32,882 nucleotides of DNA from Chloroflexota bacterium (GTDB lineage Bacteria > Chloroflexota > Limnocylindria > Limnocylindrales > CSP1-4), in NCBI GenBank assembly GCA_021786385.1, contig JAJYNJ010000063.1, positions 1-32,882 on the forward strand. The letters run 5' to 3'. Each line of letters begins with the position of its first letter. The first letter of the stretch is position 1. Position numbers and translations under genes: made by a program. Under the pieces are notes generated by a model, which saw only the letters and a list, made by a program, of their open reading frames with translations, ran no database searches and was not told the origin of the DNA. Shown here piece after piece: positions 1 to 8,436 of the stretch.

Positions 1-2
1 CG

Positions 3-1088
3 ATGACGATGATCGAGAGTCCGCTCCTCGCCATGACCCGCACGACGCCGACCGACTACTGGAACGACTCGTGCGCGGTCGACGAGCTCGAGTACGCGGT
101 GGCGCGGGGGGCGTCGGGCGCGACCTCGAACCCGCCGATCGTGCTCGAGGTGCTGCGCCACGATCCTGACCCCTGGCGGGCCCGGGCGTGCGAACTGTAC
201 GCGGCGTTCCCGACCTGGTCGGAGCGCGAGCTCACCTGGCAGCTCGTCGAAGAGCTCGCGGTGCGCGCTGCGGCGGTCCTGACGCCCGTCTTCGAGGCCA
301 CCGCGGGGGCCAAGGGCCGCCTCTCGCTGCAGACCGATCCGACCCTTTACCGTGACAGCGCGGCGATGAGCGCCCAGGCCGTGCACTTTGCGGGCTTGGC
401 GCCCAACATCCAGGTGAAGCTCCCCGTCACGTCCGCGGGCCTCGCCGCGATCGAAGACGCGACCGCGGCGGGGGTCCACATCAACGCCACCGTCAACTTC
501 ACGCTCGCGGGCGCGCTCGCGGTGGGTGAGGCGGTGGAGCGCGGCCTGGCGCGCTGGGCCGCCGCGGGCCACGACCCTGCCTCGCTCCACCCGGTCTGCA
601 CCCTGATGGTCGGCCGGCTCGACGACTGGCTCAAAGCGGATGCCGAGCGCGAGGGGCTCGTGCCCACCCCGGGCGTCCTCGACTGGGCGGGGATCGCGGT
701 CTTCAAGCGCGCCGCTGCGCTCTACGGGGCGCGCGGGTACCGCACCCGCCTCTTGGCCGCCGCCTACCGCCATCGGCTCCACTGGACCGAGCTTGTGGGG
801 GGCGACGTGATCTTGACCATGCCGCACGCCTGGCAGGTGCGCTTCAACGCGAGTGGGATCACCCCGGCGCCGCGCATCGCCGAGCCGGTCCCTGCGCCGG
901 TCCTCGACGAACTGGGCACGCTCGCGGAGTTCCGCGCCGCCTACGAACCCGATGGCTTGACCATTGCCCAACTCGACACGTACGGCGCGACGGTGCGCAC
1001 GCTGCGCCAGTTCATCGGCGCCTACCACGAGCTCCAAGCCACCGTGCGCGACTTCGTCCTGCCGAACCCCGATCAGCGGCCGGCCTAG
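3..1088 (+). CDS. Transaldolase-family protein
   Basis: Transaldolases are Schiff-base (beta/alpha)8 enzymes that move a dihydroxyacetone unit between sugar phosphates in the cytosol. Family signatures visible here are the N-terminal ATSNPPIV segment (family GVTTNP motif), NIQVKLPVTSAG with the probable Schiff-base lysine K139, the INATVNFTLAGA strand, and MVGRLDDW. The protein is 361 aa, in the size range of the family. ATG codons at 3, 9 and 33 are all in frame and no upstream sequence is available to choose between them. It lies 45 bases before the methylmalonate-semialdehyde dehydrogenase gene and is probably co-transcribed with it, which suggests the end of a sugar or polyol (perhaps inositol) catabolic operon extending upstream of the window. 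The family call is firm; the substrate is not known. Confidence 0.85.
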   Translation: MTMIESPLLAMTRTTPTDYWNDSCAVDELEYAVARGASGATSNPPIVLEVLRHDPDPWRARACELYAAFPTWSERELTWQLVEELAVRAAAVLTPVFEATAGAKGRLSLQTDPTLYRDSAAMSAQAVHFAGLAPNIQVKLPVTSAGLAAIEDATAAGVHINATVNFTLAGALAVGEAVERGLARWAAAGHDPASLHPVCTLMVGRLDDWLKADAEREGLVPTPGVLDWAGIAVFKRAAALYGARGYRTRLLAAAYRHRLHWTELVGGDVILTMPHAWQVRFNASGITPAPRIAEPVPAPVLDELGTLAEFRAAYEPDGLTIAQLDTYGATVRTLRQFIGAYHELQATVRDFVLPNPDQRPA

Positions 1089-1133
1089 GGCGCGCCCTGC
1101 TGCCCGCCGACCCCACCCAAGGAGGCACCCGCC

Positions 1134-2672
1134 ATGAGCATTGCGAGCCCCACGAGCGCCGAACCTGCGCCGGCCGAGCTGCCCCTCCTCAGCCATTGGA
1201 TCAACGGGCGCGTGGTGGCCGAGCCAGGTGCCCCGACCCAGCCCGTCTACAACCCCGCCACCGGCGAGCTGATCGCGCACGTGGCGCGGGGCGGTGCGGC
1301 CGAGGTCGATGCTGCGGTGCGGGCCGCCCAGGCCGCCTTCCCGGCCTGGCGCGACACCCCCTTGATCGCGCGCAGCGCGATCTTCTTCGCCTATCGCGAG
1401 CTCGTCTGGCGCCACCGCGAGGAGCTCGCCGCGCTCATCACCCGCGACCACGGCAAGACCTACCCCGATGCCCTGGCCGAGGTGCTGCGCGGCTTGGAGA
1501 CGATCGAGTTCGCCTGCGGGCTCCCGGTGCACCTCGCAGGGGTCAACACGCCGAACGTCTCGACCGCGGTCGACGTCCTGACCCTGCGCCAGCCGCTCGG
1601 CGTGACCGCCGGGATCACCCCCTTCAACTTCCCGGCGATGGTGCCCATGTGGATCTACCCGATCGCGCTGATGGCCGGCAACACCTTCATCTGGAAGCCC
1701 TCCAGCCATACCCCAGGCGCGACCCAGCGCCAGGCCGAGCTCTGGCGTGAGGCGGGGCTTCCCGACGGCGTCTTCAACGTCGTCTATGGGGGGCGCGAAG
1801 CGGTCGGGGCGCTGGTCGAGCATCCGGGCGTCGCTGCGATCCAGTTCGTCGGCTCGACCCCGGTGGGCCGCGCCGTCTACGAGACCGGGATCGCGCACGG
1901 CAAGCGGGTGGCGGCCTACACGAGCGCCAAGAACGCCATGGTGGTCCTCCCCGACGCCGACATGGAGCTCACCGCCGACGCCGCGGTCGCCGCTGGCTAC
2001 GGCTCGGCAGGGGAGCGCTGCATGGCCCAGACGCTCGTCCTCGCGGTCGGTGATGCCGCCGATCGGCTCGTCCCCTTGTTGCTCGAGCGGATCGGGCGGC
2101 TCAGGATCGGCCCCGGGATGGAGGAAGGGGTCGACATGGGCCCGCTCTATTCGGCCGAACATCGCGCCAACGTGATCCGCTGGATCGAGCGCGGCGTCGC
2201 CGAGGGCGCCACCCTCCTCGTCGACGGGCGTCCCTTCGTGCACCCCGCGCACCCCGCGGGCTTCTATCTCGGGGTGACCCTCTTTGACCACGTGACCCCG
2301 CAGATGGCGATCTATCAAGAGGAGATCTTCGGCCCGGTCTTGGGGATCGTGCGGGTGGCGACCTACCAGGAGGCGGTGGCGCTCATCAACACCCATCAGT
2401 ACGCCAACGGGACCGCGATCTTCACCACCGATGGGGGTGCCGCGCGGCGCTTCCAGTTGGAGGTCGACGTGCCGATGATCGGGGTCAACGTCCCGATCCC
2501 GGTCCCCGCGGGCTACCTCTCCTTCGGCGGCGCGAAGGGCTCGGCGTTCGCCGACCTGCAGATGCGCGGCGAGGATGGGATCCGCTTCTTCACCAAGCAG
2601 AAGGAGGTCACGGTGCGCTGGCCCGAACCTGGGCGGCGGGCTGCTCTGAGCTTGGTTTTCCCGGGGAATTAG
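1134..2672 (+). CDS. mmsA: Methylmalonate-semialdehyde dehydrogenase (CoA-acylating)
   Basis: Aldehyde dehydrogenase superfamily member of the MmsA/IolA type, which converts methylmalonate semialdehyde or malonate semialdehyde with CoA and NAD+ to propionyl-CoA or acetyl-CoA plus CO2, in valine or myo-inositol breakdown. At 512 aa it is full length. Visible features are HWINGRVV at the N terminus, GITPFNFPAMVPMW, the nucleotide-site segment FVGSTPVGRAVYETG, the catalytic cysteine C296 in GERCMAQT, and EEIFGPVLGIVR. The GERCMA context is that of the CoA-dependent subfamily. A strong AAGGAGG ribosome site at 1119-1125 supports the ATG at 1134. With the transaldolase-family gene just upstream, inositol or related sugar catabolism is more likely than valine degradation, but that is inference. 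A 62-aa reverse frame inside it is a shadow. Confidence 0.93.
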   Translation: MSIASPTSAEPAPAELPLLSHWINGRVVAEPGAPTQPVYNPATGELIAHVARGGAAEVDAAVRAAQAAFPAWRDTPLIARSAIFFAYRELVWRHREELAALITRDHGKTYPDALAEVLRGLETIEFACGLPVHLAGVNTPNVSTAVDVLTLRQPLGVTAGITPFNFPAMVPMWIYPIALMAGNTFIWKPSSHTPGATQRQAELWREAGLPDGVFNVVYGGREAVGALVEHPGVAAIQFVGSTPVGRAVYETGIAHGKRVAAYTSAKNAMVVLPDADMELTADAAVAAGYGSAGERCMAQTLVLAVGDAADRLVPLLLERIGRLRIGPGMEEGVDMGPLYSAEHRANVIRWIERGVAEGATLLVDGRPFVHPAHPAGFYLGVTLFDHVTPQMAIYQEEIFGPVLGIVRVATYQEAVALINTHQYANGTAIFTTDGGAARRFQLEVDVPMIGVNVPIPVPAGYLSFGGAKGSAFADLQMRGEDGIRFFTKQKEVTVRWPEPGRRAALSLVFPGN

Positions 2673-2711
2673 GGGTTGGTGCCGCCACAGCGGCCGCCGG
2701 AGGAGAGATGC

Positions 2712-3497
2712 ATGAACCCAATCGATAATTTCCGACTCAGTGGGCGCGTCGCCCTGGTTTCCGGAGGTGGTGGCGCGATTGGCAGCGCGCTCGGTGAGGC
2801 CATGGCTGCGGCTGGGGCCAAGATCGTCCTTGCGGACATCGATCGGGATCACGTGGACGAGGCAGCGGTCAGGGTCCGTGCGGCGGGGGCAGAGTGTGTC
2901 GCGATCGCCGCCAACGTGACCGCCGAGGCTGACGCGGAACACGTCGTGCGGACCGCGCTCGACCAGTACGGGCGCCTCGACATCATCGTCAATGCGGTGG
3001 GCGGCGGGGCCGGCAAGGCACTCTTCGCAGCGCACGAGTATCCGCGAGATGCCTGGGACTCGATCATGGAGCTCAATCTGCGCTCCACTGTCGTGGCGAC
3101 GCAAGCAGCGGTCCGAGCAATGATCAAAGGCGGCGATGGTGGCCGGATCATCAACATCAGCTCGGTCCGGGCGTTGCTGGGGATCAATGCCGGATATTCG
3201 GCCTACGTTGCCGCCAAGGGGGCCGTCACCGCGCTGACCCGTCAATGGGCCACGGAGTGGGCGAAATACGGAATCACCGTCAATGCGATCGCACCGACCT
3301 TCGTGGATACACCACAGGTGGCGATGCTCCTTGCCGATGAGAAATTCCGAACCGATCTGGTCAGCCGCGTTCCCCTCGGTCGTGTCGGCCGCACTGACGA
3401 TCTGGTGGGTCCCGTAATCTTCTTCGCATCACCGGCCTCTTCGTTTGTTACGGGTCAGATGCTCATGGTCGATGGCGGCTTGACGGCCACGCAATAG
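2712..3497 (+). CDS. Short-chain dehydrogenase/reductase (SDR)
   Basis: Classical SDR of 261 aa: an NAD(P)-dependent Rossmann-fold oxidoreductase of the 3-oxoacyl-ACP-reductase-like or sugar/polyol dehydrogenase-like group. The glycine-rich cofactor loop reads SGGGGAIG near residue 16, followed by the acidic LADID at the end of strand 2, which favours NAD(H). The catalytic serine lies in INISSVRA, Y165 and K169 form the YxxxK pair in SAYVAAKGA, and the C terminus has the usual GQMLMVDGGL. An in-frame ATG at 2676 would add 12 residues, but the GGAGGAGAG ribosome site at 2699-2707 fits the ATG at 2712. It follows mmsA by 39 bases in the same direction. Substrate is unassigned; the NNAG motif is altered to NAVGG. 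Confidence 0.9.
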   Translation: MNPIDNFRLSGRVALVSGGGGAIGSALGEAMAAAGAKIVLADIDRDHVDEAAVRVRAAGAECVAIAANVTAEADAEHVVRTALDQYGRLDIIVNAVGGGAGKALFAAHEYPRDAWDSIMELNLRSTVVATQAAVRAMIKGGDGGRIINISSVRALLGINAGYSAYVAAKGAVTALTRQWATEWAKYGITVNAIAPTFVDTPQVAMLLADEKFRTDLVSRVPLGRVGRTDDLVGPVIFFASPASSFVTGQMLMVDGGLTATQ

Positions 3498-3539
3498 AAC
3501 GTTGCAGCGTTGGCCGCATCCCGCGGGTCTTGAGAGAGG

Positions 3540-4418
3540 ATGGGTATGGAACAGCTGACGCGCAACGTGTGGACGACGACGAAGCTCAGGGGCTGCAACC
3601 CCAGCTTCGTGAGCACGTCCGACGGCGTGGTCGTGATCGACACGCCACAGCTGCCGACGAAGGCCGTCGTGATGCGGCGGGAGGCGGAGTCACACGGGCC
3701 GATCCGCTACCTGATCAACACCGAACACCACGTCGACCACATCTTCGGCAATCATTGGTTCAAAGGTGCGGGTACTGTCGTGCACCACCAAGGCGTGCAC
3801 GAGCGGTTCATGGTTGCATACCCTGAACTCGACCCATTCGAGTACGCGCTCGAGGCGATCCCGACGGATGATCCCGATGGCGGAGCATTGGTCCCTTCCC
3901 GCGAGGCGTACTACGCTGATCTCAACAAGTACGGCATCGTGTTTACCGGCGATCTCACGCTATTCGTGGGGGACCATACGTTCCGGCTCTTGCACACTCC
4001 AGGACATACACCTGGTCAGGTCGCCGTGCACGTCCCTGAAGAGCGGGTTGTCTTCACTGGGGACACCATCTTCTCGGAGTGCGCAACGTGGCTGATGACG
4101 TCGGACGTCGATCGATGGCTGGCATCGCTCGAGCGCCTGCGCTGTCTCGATGTGGATTACGTGGTTCCGGGGCACGGCCCAGTGACTGACCTGCGATATA
4201 TCGCGACTCAACGGGCGATGTTGTTGGAATGGAAGGCCGCGGTGGCCGTCGCCGTCGCGAAAGGCTGGACGCGTGAGGAGACGGTGGAGCGAGTTAGCTT
4301 CGCGGACCGGTATCCGGTGGATGTCGGCCAGGAGTACATGATGGACTACATCCAGCGAATGAACGCTGGCTCGCTGTGGGACAAGCTGACCGCAGCGCCG
4401 CAAGTTGCGGGTTGTTAG
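3540..4418 (+). CDS. Metallo-beta-lactamase-fold hydrolase with ExHxDH metal motif
   Basis: A 292-aa MBL-fold protein. The family binds one or two metals and hydrolyses thioesters, lactones, phosphodiesters or similar bonds. The first motif, normally HxHxDH, reads E62-x-H64-x-D66-H67 here (TEHHVDH), so the first histidine ligand is replaced by glutamate. The other ligands are present: H156 in HTPGHTPG, D175 in FTGDTIF and H212 in PGHGP. The C-terminal region is helical with no added domain recognised. A GAGAGGA ribosome site at 3532-3538 lies close before ATG 3540; a second in-frame ATG at 3546 is better spaced, so the first two residues are uncertain. The gene sits between an SDR and a PPDK-like protein in a probable operon. 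Substrate is unknown. Confidence 0.9.
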   Translation: MGMEQLTRNVWTTTKLRGCNPSFVSTSDGVVVIDTPQLPTKAVVMRREAESHGPIRYLINTEHHVDHIFGNHWFKGAGTVVHHQGVHERFMVAYPELDPFEYALEAIPTDDPDGGALVPSREAYYADLNKYGIVFTGDLTLFVGDHTFRLLHTPGHTPGQVAVHVPEERVVFTGDTIFSECATWLMTSDVDRWLASLERLRCLDVDYVVPGHGPVTDLRYIATQRAMLLEWKAAVAVAVAKGWTREETVERVSFADRYPVDVGQEYMMDYIQRMNAGSLWDKLTAAPQVAGC

Positions 4419-4442
4419 GGGGCACTCGCGCATGCCGGGCCC

Positions 4443-6677
4443 GTGTCATCAACGAACTGGGCGTCCAAGCGCTTGTTGGCGAGGGAGCATGAGGGCGTGA
4501 CCCGCGTCTACGATCTGGACCACGACCACGCGCTACCCCTCGAGCAGGTGAACACGTTGGTCGGGGGCAAAGCAGCGAACCTGAACGTCATGGCTCGGGA
4601 ACTCGGGCTCCCGGTCCCGCCAGGGTTCGTGTTGACGACGGAAACTTGTGTGCAGTACCTCGCCAGCGGGTGGCCTGCCGACCTGGAGGAGGAGATGCGC
4701 GCGCACATGGAACGGGTCGAAGCGCGGGTTGGTCGGCGTTTCGGGGACCCGCGCGACCCGCTCTTGGTGAGCGTCCGCTCTGGTGCACCGGTTTCGATGC
4801 CCGGCATGATGGACACGATCTTGAACGTCGGGCTCACCGAGGCGGTTGTCGCCGGATTGGCAACGGTGACCGGCGACGCGGCCTTCGCGCGAGATTGCCA
4901 GCGCCGGTTCCAGGCGATGTACCGCGAAACAGTGGGTGGCCTGCCCCCTGACGATCCGTGGCTTCAATTGCGGGGCGCGGTAGAGGCGGTCTTTCGGTCT
5001 TGGAACAGCGAGCGGGCGCGCGCCTATAGGCGGCGGGAGGGGATCGCCGACCACCTCGGGACCGGGGTGGTGGTCCAGGCGATGGTCTTTGGCAACCGCG
5101 ACGAGGACTCGGCCACCGGGGTAGTCTTCACACGCAACCCGGCCACTGGCGAGCCGCAGCTCTATGGCGACGTCCTCTTTCACGCCCAGGGAGAAGACGT
5201 GGTCGCGGGGACACACGATCCAGCGCCGATCGCTCTCCTCGAGGAACGGCTTCCGGCGGTCGCCGGGGAGCTGCGCACGATCGCGGCCACACTCGAGCGC
5301 CATTACGCGGATCTCTGCGACATCGAGTTCACGATCGAGTCGGGTCGCCTCTGGCTTCTGCAGGTGCGGGTCGGCAAGCGTAGCCCTCGTGCAGCCCTCC
5401 GGATGGCGGTCGAGATGGCGGAGGACCCATCGTTCCCCCTAACCCGGGCGGAAGCCGTGCGTCGGGTCGCAGCATACCTCGCCGATCCGCCGCTGGTCGA
5501 GGTTCACCACGCACAACGGCCGCGACCGTTGACGGTGGGGCTGCCGGCGTCGCCAGGGGTGGCGAGCGGAGAGATCGTCGTCGCCCCCGACATCGCAGAG
5601 ATCGCGGCCGCCGAAGGGCGTTCCGTGATCCTGGTGCGTACCGAGACCTCGCCCGAGGATGTGCGCGGGATGGCGCACGCGGCTGGCGTCTTGACCGCCA
5701 AAGGCGGGTTGGCGAGCCACGCGGCCGTGGTGGCCCGTGGCTGGGGGATCCCGGCGGTCGTAGGCGTCGGGGCGCTCGAGGTCGGTCCGGGTGGCATCGT
5801 GGTCGCCGGTCAGCAGTTTGCCTGCGGGGATACGATCACGATCGACGGAGACGGCGGGGAGGTCTTCGCGGGAGTGGTGCCGAGCAATCGGGAACCAGCG
5901 CCCGAGGCCGCGCTCCTGTTGCGCTGGGCGAGGGAGCTTGGGATCCCGATCGGCGGCACAGACGCGTCCGCCGCCGCTCGTCCGCCCGCACGCGCCACTA
6001 GCTCGACGGCAAGCGACGACGGGGAGCGTCGTGCCGGGGCTGGAGCGACGAGCGAAGGTGATGCCGACGATCTCGTCCGAACGATGTTGGTCAAGGGGCG
6101 CGCCGCTCCTGAGGCGCTCGCCGCGGCGCTGGGGGTCTCTCCAGGCCATGTCAGCGCCCTACTGGACCGGTTGGCGGAGGCCGGGATGGTCGACGCTGGT
6201 GGGTTTGGATCACGCCTCACCGAGCTCGGTCAGGCGCGCGCCGTCGCCCTGTTCGCGACCGACCGGGACCGCATGGGCGGCGCGGCTGCCGTCAAGGAGC
6301 TCCTCGATCGCTTCCTCCCGCTCGACCAGGAGATCAAGGCGCTTGTCACGACGTGGCAGATGCGGACCGTCGATGGTCGGGCCGTCGCGAACGACCACAC
6401 CGACGGCGCGTACGATGCGGCGCTGCTCGAGCGGCTGGCGAACCTGCACGCCGCGGTGGTGGCGTGGCTGGAGCCGCCGTGCGAGGTGCTGCCGCGTCTC
6501 CGCGGCTACCGCGACCGGTTACAACGGGCACTGGACCAGGCCCGCAATGGGGATCGACGCTTCGTTGCCTCCCCGTTGGTGGAGAGCTACCACACCGTCT
6601 GGTTCGAGCTCCACGAGGAGTTGATCCGGCTCTCTGGCAAGACGCGGGCCGAGGCTACCGCTACCCCGTCGGGATAG
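4443..6677 (+). CDS. PPDK-like protein: ATP-grasp plus phosphohistidine domain, no PEP barrel, C-terminal winged helix
   Basis: Residues about 20-330 match the ATP-binding domain of pyruvate phosphate dikinase: GGKAANLN, SVRSGAPVSMPGMMDT, FTRNPATGE, HAQGEDVVAGT, CDIEFTIESGRLWLLQVR. Residues about 360-480 are the swivelling domain with the phosphohistidine H426 in KGGLASHAAVVARGWG. The roughly 350-residue PEP/pyruvate-binding TIM barrel of full PPDK (about 870-900 aa) is absent. After a low-complexity linker (about 495-540) comes a winged-helix-like segment (APEALAAALGVSPGHVSALL, then LTELGQAR) and a helical C terminus. Short mycobacterial PpdK proteins also lack the barrel. The protein could still make phosphohistidine from ATP, but the acceptor is unknown. 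GTG at 4443 has a weak ribosome site; an in-frame GTG at 4497 is an alternative that keeps all motifs. Confidence 0.85.
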   Translation: MSSTNWASKRLLAREHEGVTRVYDLDHDHALPLEQVNTLVGGKAANLNVMARELGLPVPPGFVLTTETCVQYLASGWPADLEEEMRAHMERVEARVGRRFGDPRDPLLVSVRSGAPVSMPGMMDTILNVGLTEAVVAGLATVTGDAAFARDCQRRFQAMYRETVGGLPPDDPWLQLRGAVEAVFRSWNSERARAYRRREGIADHLGTGVVVQAMVFGNRDEDSATGVVFTRNPATGEPQLYGDVLFHAQGEDVVAGTHDPAPIALLEERLPAVAGELRTIAATLERHYADLCDIEFTIESGRLWLLQVRVGKRSPRAALRMAVEMAEDPSFPLTRAEAVRRVAAYLADPPLVEVHHAQRPRPLTVGLPASPGVASGEIVVAPDIAEIAAAEGRSVILVRTETSPEDVRGMAHAAGVLTAKGGLASHAAVVARGWGIPAVVGVGALEVGPGGIVVAGQQFACGDTITIDGDGGEVFAGVVPSNREPAPEAALLLRWARELGIPIGGTDASAAARPPARATSSTASDDGERRAGAGATSEGDADDLVRTMLVKGRAAPEALAAALGVSPGHVSALLDRLAEAGMVDAGGFGSRLTELGQARAVALFATDRDRMGGAAAVKELLDRFLPLDQEIKALVTTWQMRTVDGRAVANDHTDGAYDAALLERLANLHAAVVAWLEPPCEVLPRLRGYRDRLQRALDQARNGDRRFVASPLVESYHTVWFELHEELIRLSGKTRAEATATPSG

Positions 6678-6778
6678 GCGCCTCTGTTGTCCGACGAAGG
6701 GAAGCAGGCGCGGTGGAGGCCAGCTCGGCTGCCGAGGATTGGCGGACGCAGGCGGGTCGCCCCCGGCCGGCGGGCTTG

Positions 6779-7579
6779 TCACGGTTCCACGAACGCCGCT
6801 CGCAGGGCCTGTTGCTCGCGCGGGCCGAGCCCCAGCGCGTCGGCAACGTACTCCTCGATCGAACCGTGTCGGCGGCGCACTTCGTGGAGCGCCGCTTCGA
6901 GGTACGCACGACGAACGGTCAGGATCGGTCGCAGCAGTTCGGGGTCGCCGCCTCGATCGCGGGAACTGGTCGAGCTCGCGGTCGACCAGCGGCGCCAGTC
7001 GTGCGTTGCTCAGCAAGAAATCGGCGACCACCAGTTCCTCGGGAACGCCGAGAGGGAGCAACAATGCGGCGGCCGCCCAGCCGGTGCGGTCTTTCCCCGT
7101 TGAACAATGTACGAGCACTGGGCGAACGGCTGCATCCGCAAGGCCACGGAAGAGTCGCCCGTAGGCGTCGCAGGCGCTCTCCAGTCGGACAAAATCTCGA
7201 TAGTGGGCGACCCACATCGCGGCCGCGCGTCCATCGCGCAGGATCGCGGTGCTTGCGACGGGGTCATCGAGGAAGGCACGCAACTGCGCTGGGCTACCGA
7301 GCGCGGTGTCTCCGATCACGTCGGCCACGACGGAAGAGACGTTGGCCAAGATCGGGTCAGGGGCCGACTCGCGCTCAGGCGCGGTGCGCAGGTCATAGAT
7401 CGTGCGCACCACGAGGCTGGCACACGCGGCGGTGTCGGCCGGCGACAGTCCGTAGAGTGCCATCGACCGGTAGCAGAGCCCAGTTCGGACAGCCCGCCCT
7501 CCTTGGTTGGATAGCCACCCGCGCCGCGCAGGTTGAGGAGCGAACGCATCGATAGAAGCGGCGCGTCCAACTTGGTCAT
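6779..7579 (-). pseudogene. Tyrosine/dual-specificity phosphatase-like protein, two apparent frameshifts
   Basis: Read on the minus strand from ATG 7579, the protein begins MTKLDAPLLSMRSLLNLRG and GGYPTKEGG, changes frame near 7493-7495, continues as VRTGLCYRSMALYGLS and TIYDLRTAPE, carries the P-loop phosphatase signature VLVHCSTGKDRTG (Cys near 7104), changes frame again near 6953-6963, and ends GGDPELLRPILTVRRAYLEA to a TGA at 6779. All three pieces match one bacterial tyrosine phosphatase of the NxRDxGG / HCxxGKDRTG type, about 265 aa if repaired. One missing base (in a G run) and one extra base would restore the reading frame. The gene follows livF with the same orientation, 83 bases downstream. 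Either it is a recent pseudogene or the assembly has two indel errors. Confidence 0.8.
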
Positions 7580-7617
7580 CGGTCTCTTCTCTTGCGGGTT
7601 CGCGATCCCTCGCCGAA

Positions 7618-7632
7618 CGGCGCGAAGCGCCG
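7618..7632 (-). terminator. GC-rich hairpin after livF
   Basis: A perfect 6-bp stem (CGGCGC / GCGCCG) with a GAA triloop lies about 30 bases downstream of the livF stop and before the phosphatase-like gene. There is no T tract, so it is only a possible attenuator or Rho-dependent pause site, not a canonical intrinsic terminator. Confidence 0.3.
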
Positions 7633-7662
7633 GAACGGTCTGCGTGCCGCGACGCGGATCAA

Positions 7663-8436
7663 TCAAATGGCGCGCGGTGCGGCCGCGGCGCTGGGCGAGC
7701 TTGCTCCCGCGCTGCCGACCGGCTCGACGCCGAGGTACCGACGCTGCGCGCTTTGATCCGCCATAAGCGTCTCGGCGCTCGTCTCGTGGACGATCTCGCC
7801 CCCCAGCACGATCAGAATGCGGTCGGCCAGGGCGGTTGCCACGGCGAGGTTCTGTTCCACGAGGAGGAGCGACACTCCTTCGGCAACGAGCGTGCGACAG
7901 GTCTCGACCAATGTCTCGACGACCGTGGGTGCGAGGCCTTCCGACGGTTCGTCCATGATGAGCAGCGACGGATTGGTCAGGAGCGCCCGTCCGATCGCCA
8001 GCATCTGTTGTTCGCCACCAGAGAGACGCACCCCACTGATGTGCCGTCGCTGCGCAAGCGCCGGGAAGAGCTGGTACACCGCGTCGATTGTCCACCGGCC
8101 CCGTTGCACCAGCCGCTGGTCGATCATGCGGAGGTGCTCGTCGGTGGTGAGCGAGCGGAAGAGACGGCGGCCCTGTGGCACGTAGCCGATCCCCTGGCGG
8201 CAGATCTCGTACGGCGCGCGACCGATCAGCTCGTGCCCGGCAAAGCGAGCCGAGCCATGGGCGCGCGGCGGCGCAATCCCCATCAACGCTTTGCAGAGGG
8301 TTGTCTTGCCCATGCCGTTCCGCCCCACGACGGCCGTGGCGCCGTTGCCGATCGAGCACGTGAGACCGTGCAGGACGTGGGCGCCGCCGTAGAAGGCGTG
8401 CAGCTCGCGGATCTCGAGCATCGGTTCAGACGGCAT
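7663..8436 (-). CDS. livF: Branched-chain amino acid-type ABC transporter ATP-binding protein LivF
   Basis: ABC ATPase of 257 aa, the LivF-type partner that powers uptake together with LivG at the cytoplasmic face of the LivHM permease. Walker A is GRNGMGKTT, the signature is LSGGEQQMLAIGRAL, Walker B is LLIMDEPSEGLAP, and the switch histidine region reads LLVEQNLAVA, all typical of LivF (SEGLAP after Walker B is characteristic). The chosen ATG at 8436 overlaps the livG stop by 11 bases; an in-frame ATG at 8421 is also possible and would give a more usual MLEIREL start. It is last of the four livHMGF genes. The family imports hydrophobic amino acids but many members take up aromatic acids, amides or urea, so the substrate is open. 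Confidence 0.93.
   Translation of the reverse strand: MPSEPMLEIRELHAFYGGAHVLHGLTCSIGNGATAVVGRNGMGKTTLCKALMGIAPPRAHGSARFAGHELIGRAPYEICRQGIGYVPQGRRLFRSLTTDEHLRMIDQRLVQRGRWTIDAVYQLFPALAQRRHISGVRLSGGEQQMLAIGRALLTNPSLLIMDEPSEGLAPTVVETLVETCRTLVAEGVSLLLVEQNLAVATALADRILIVLGGEIVHETSAETLMADQSAQRRYLGVEPVGSAGASSPSAAAAPRAI

Noticed and set aside
4443-6677. Complete pyruvate phosphate dikinase
   Set aside because: The C-terminal PEP/pyruvate barrel is absent; residues after about 480 are linker, winged-helix-like and helical sequence.
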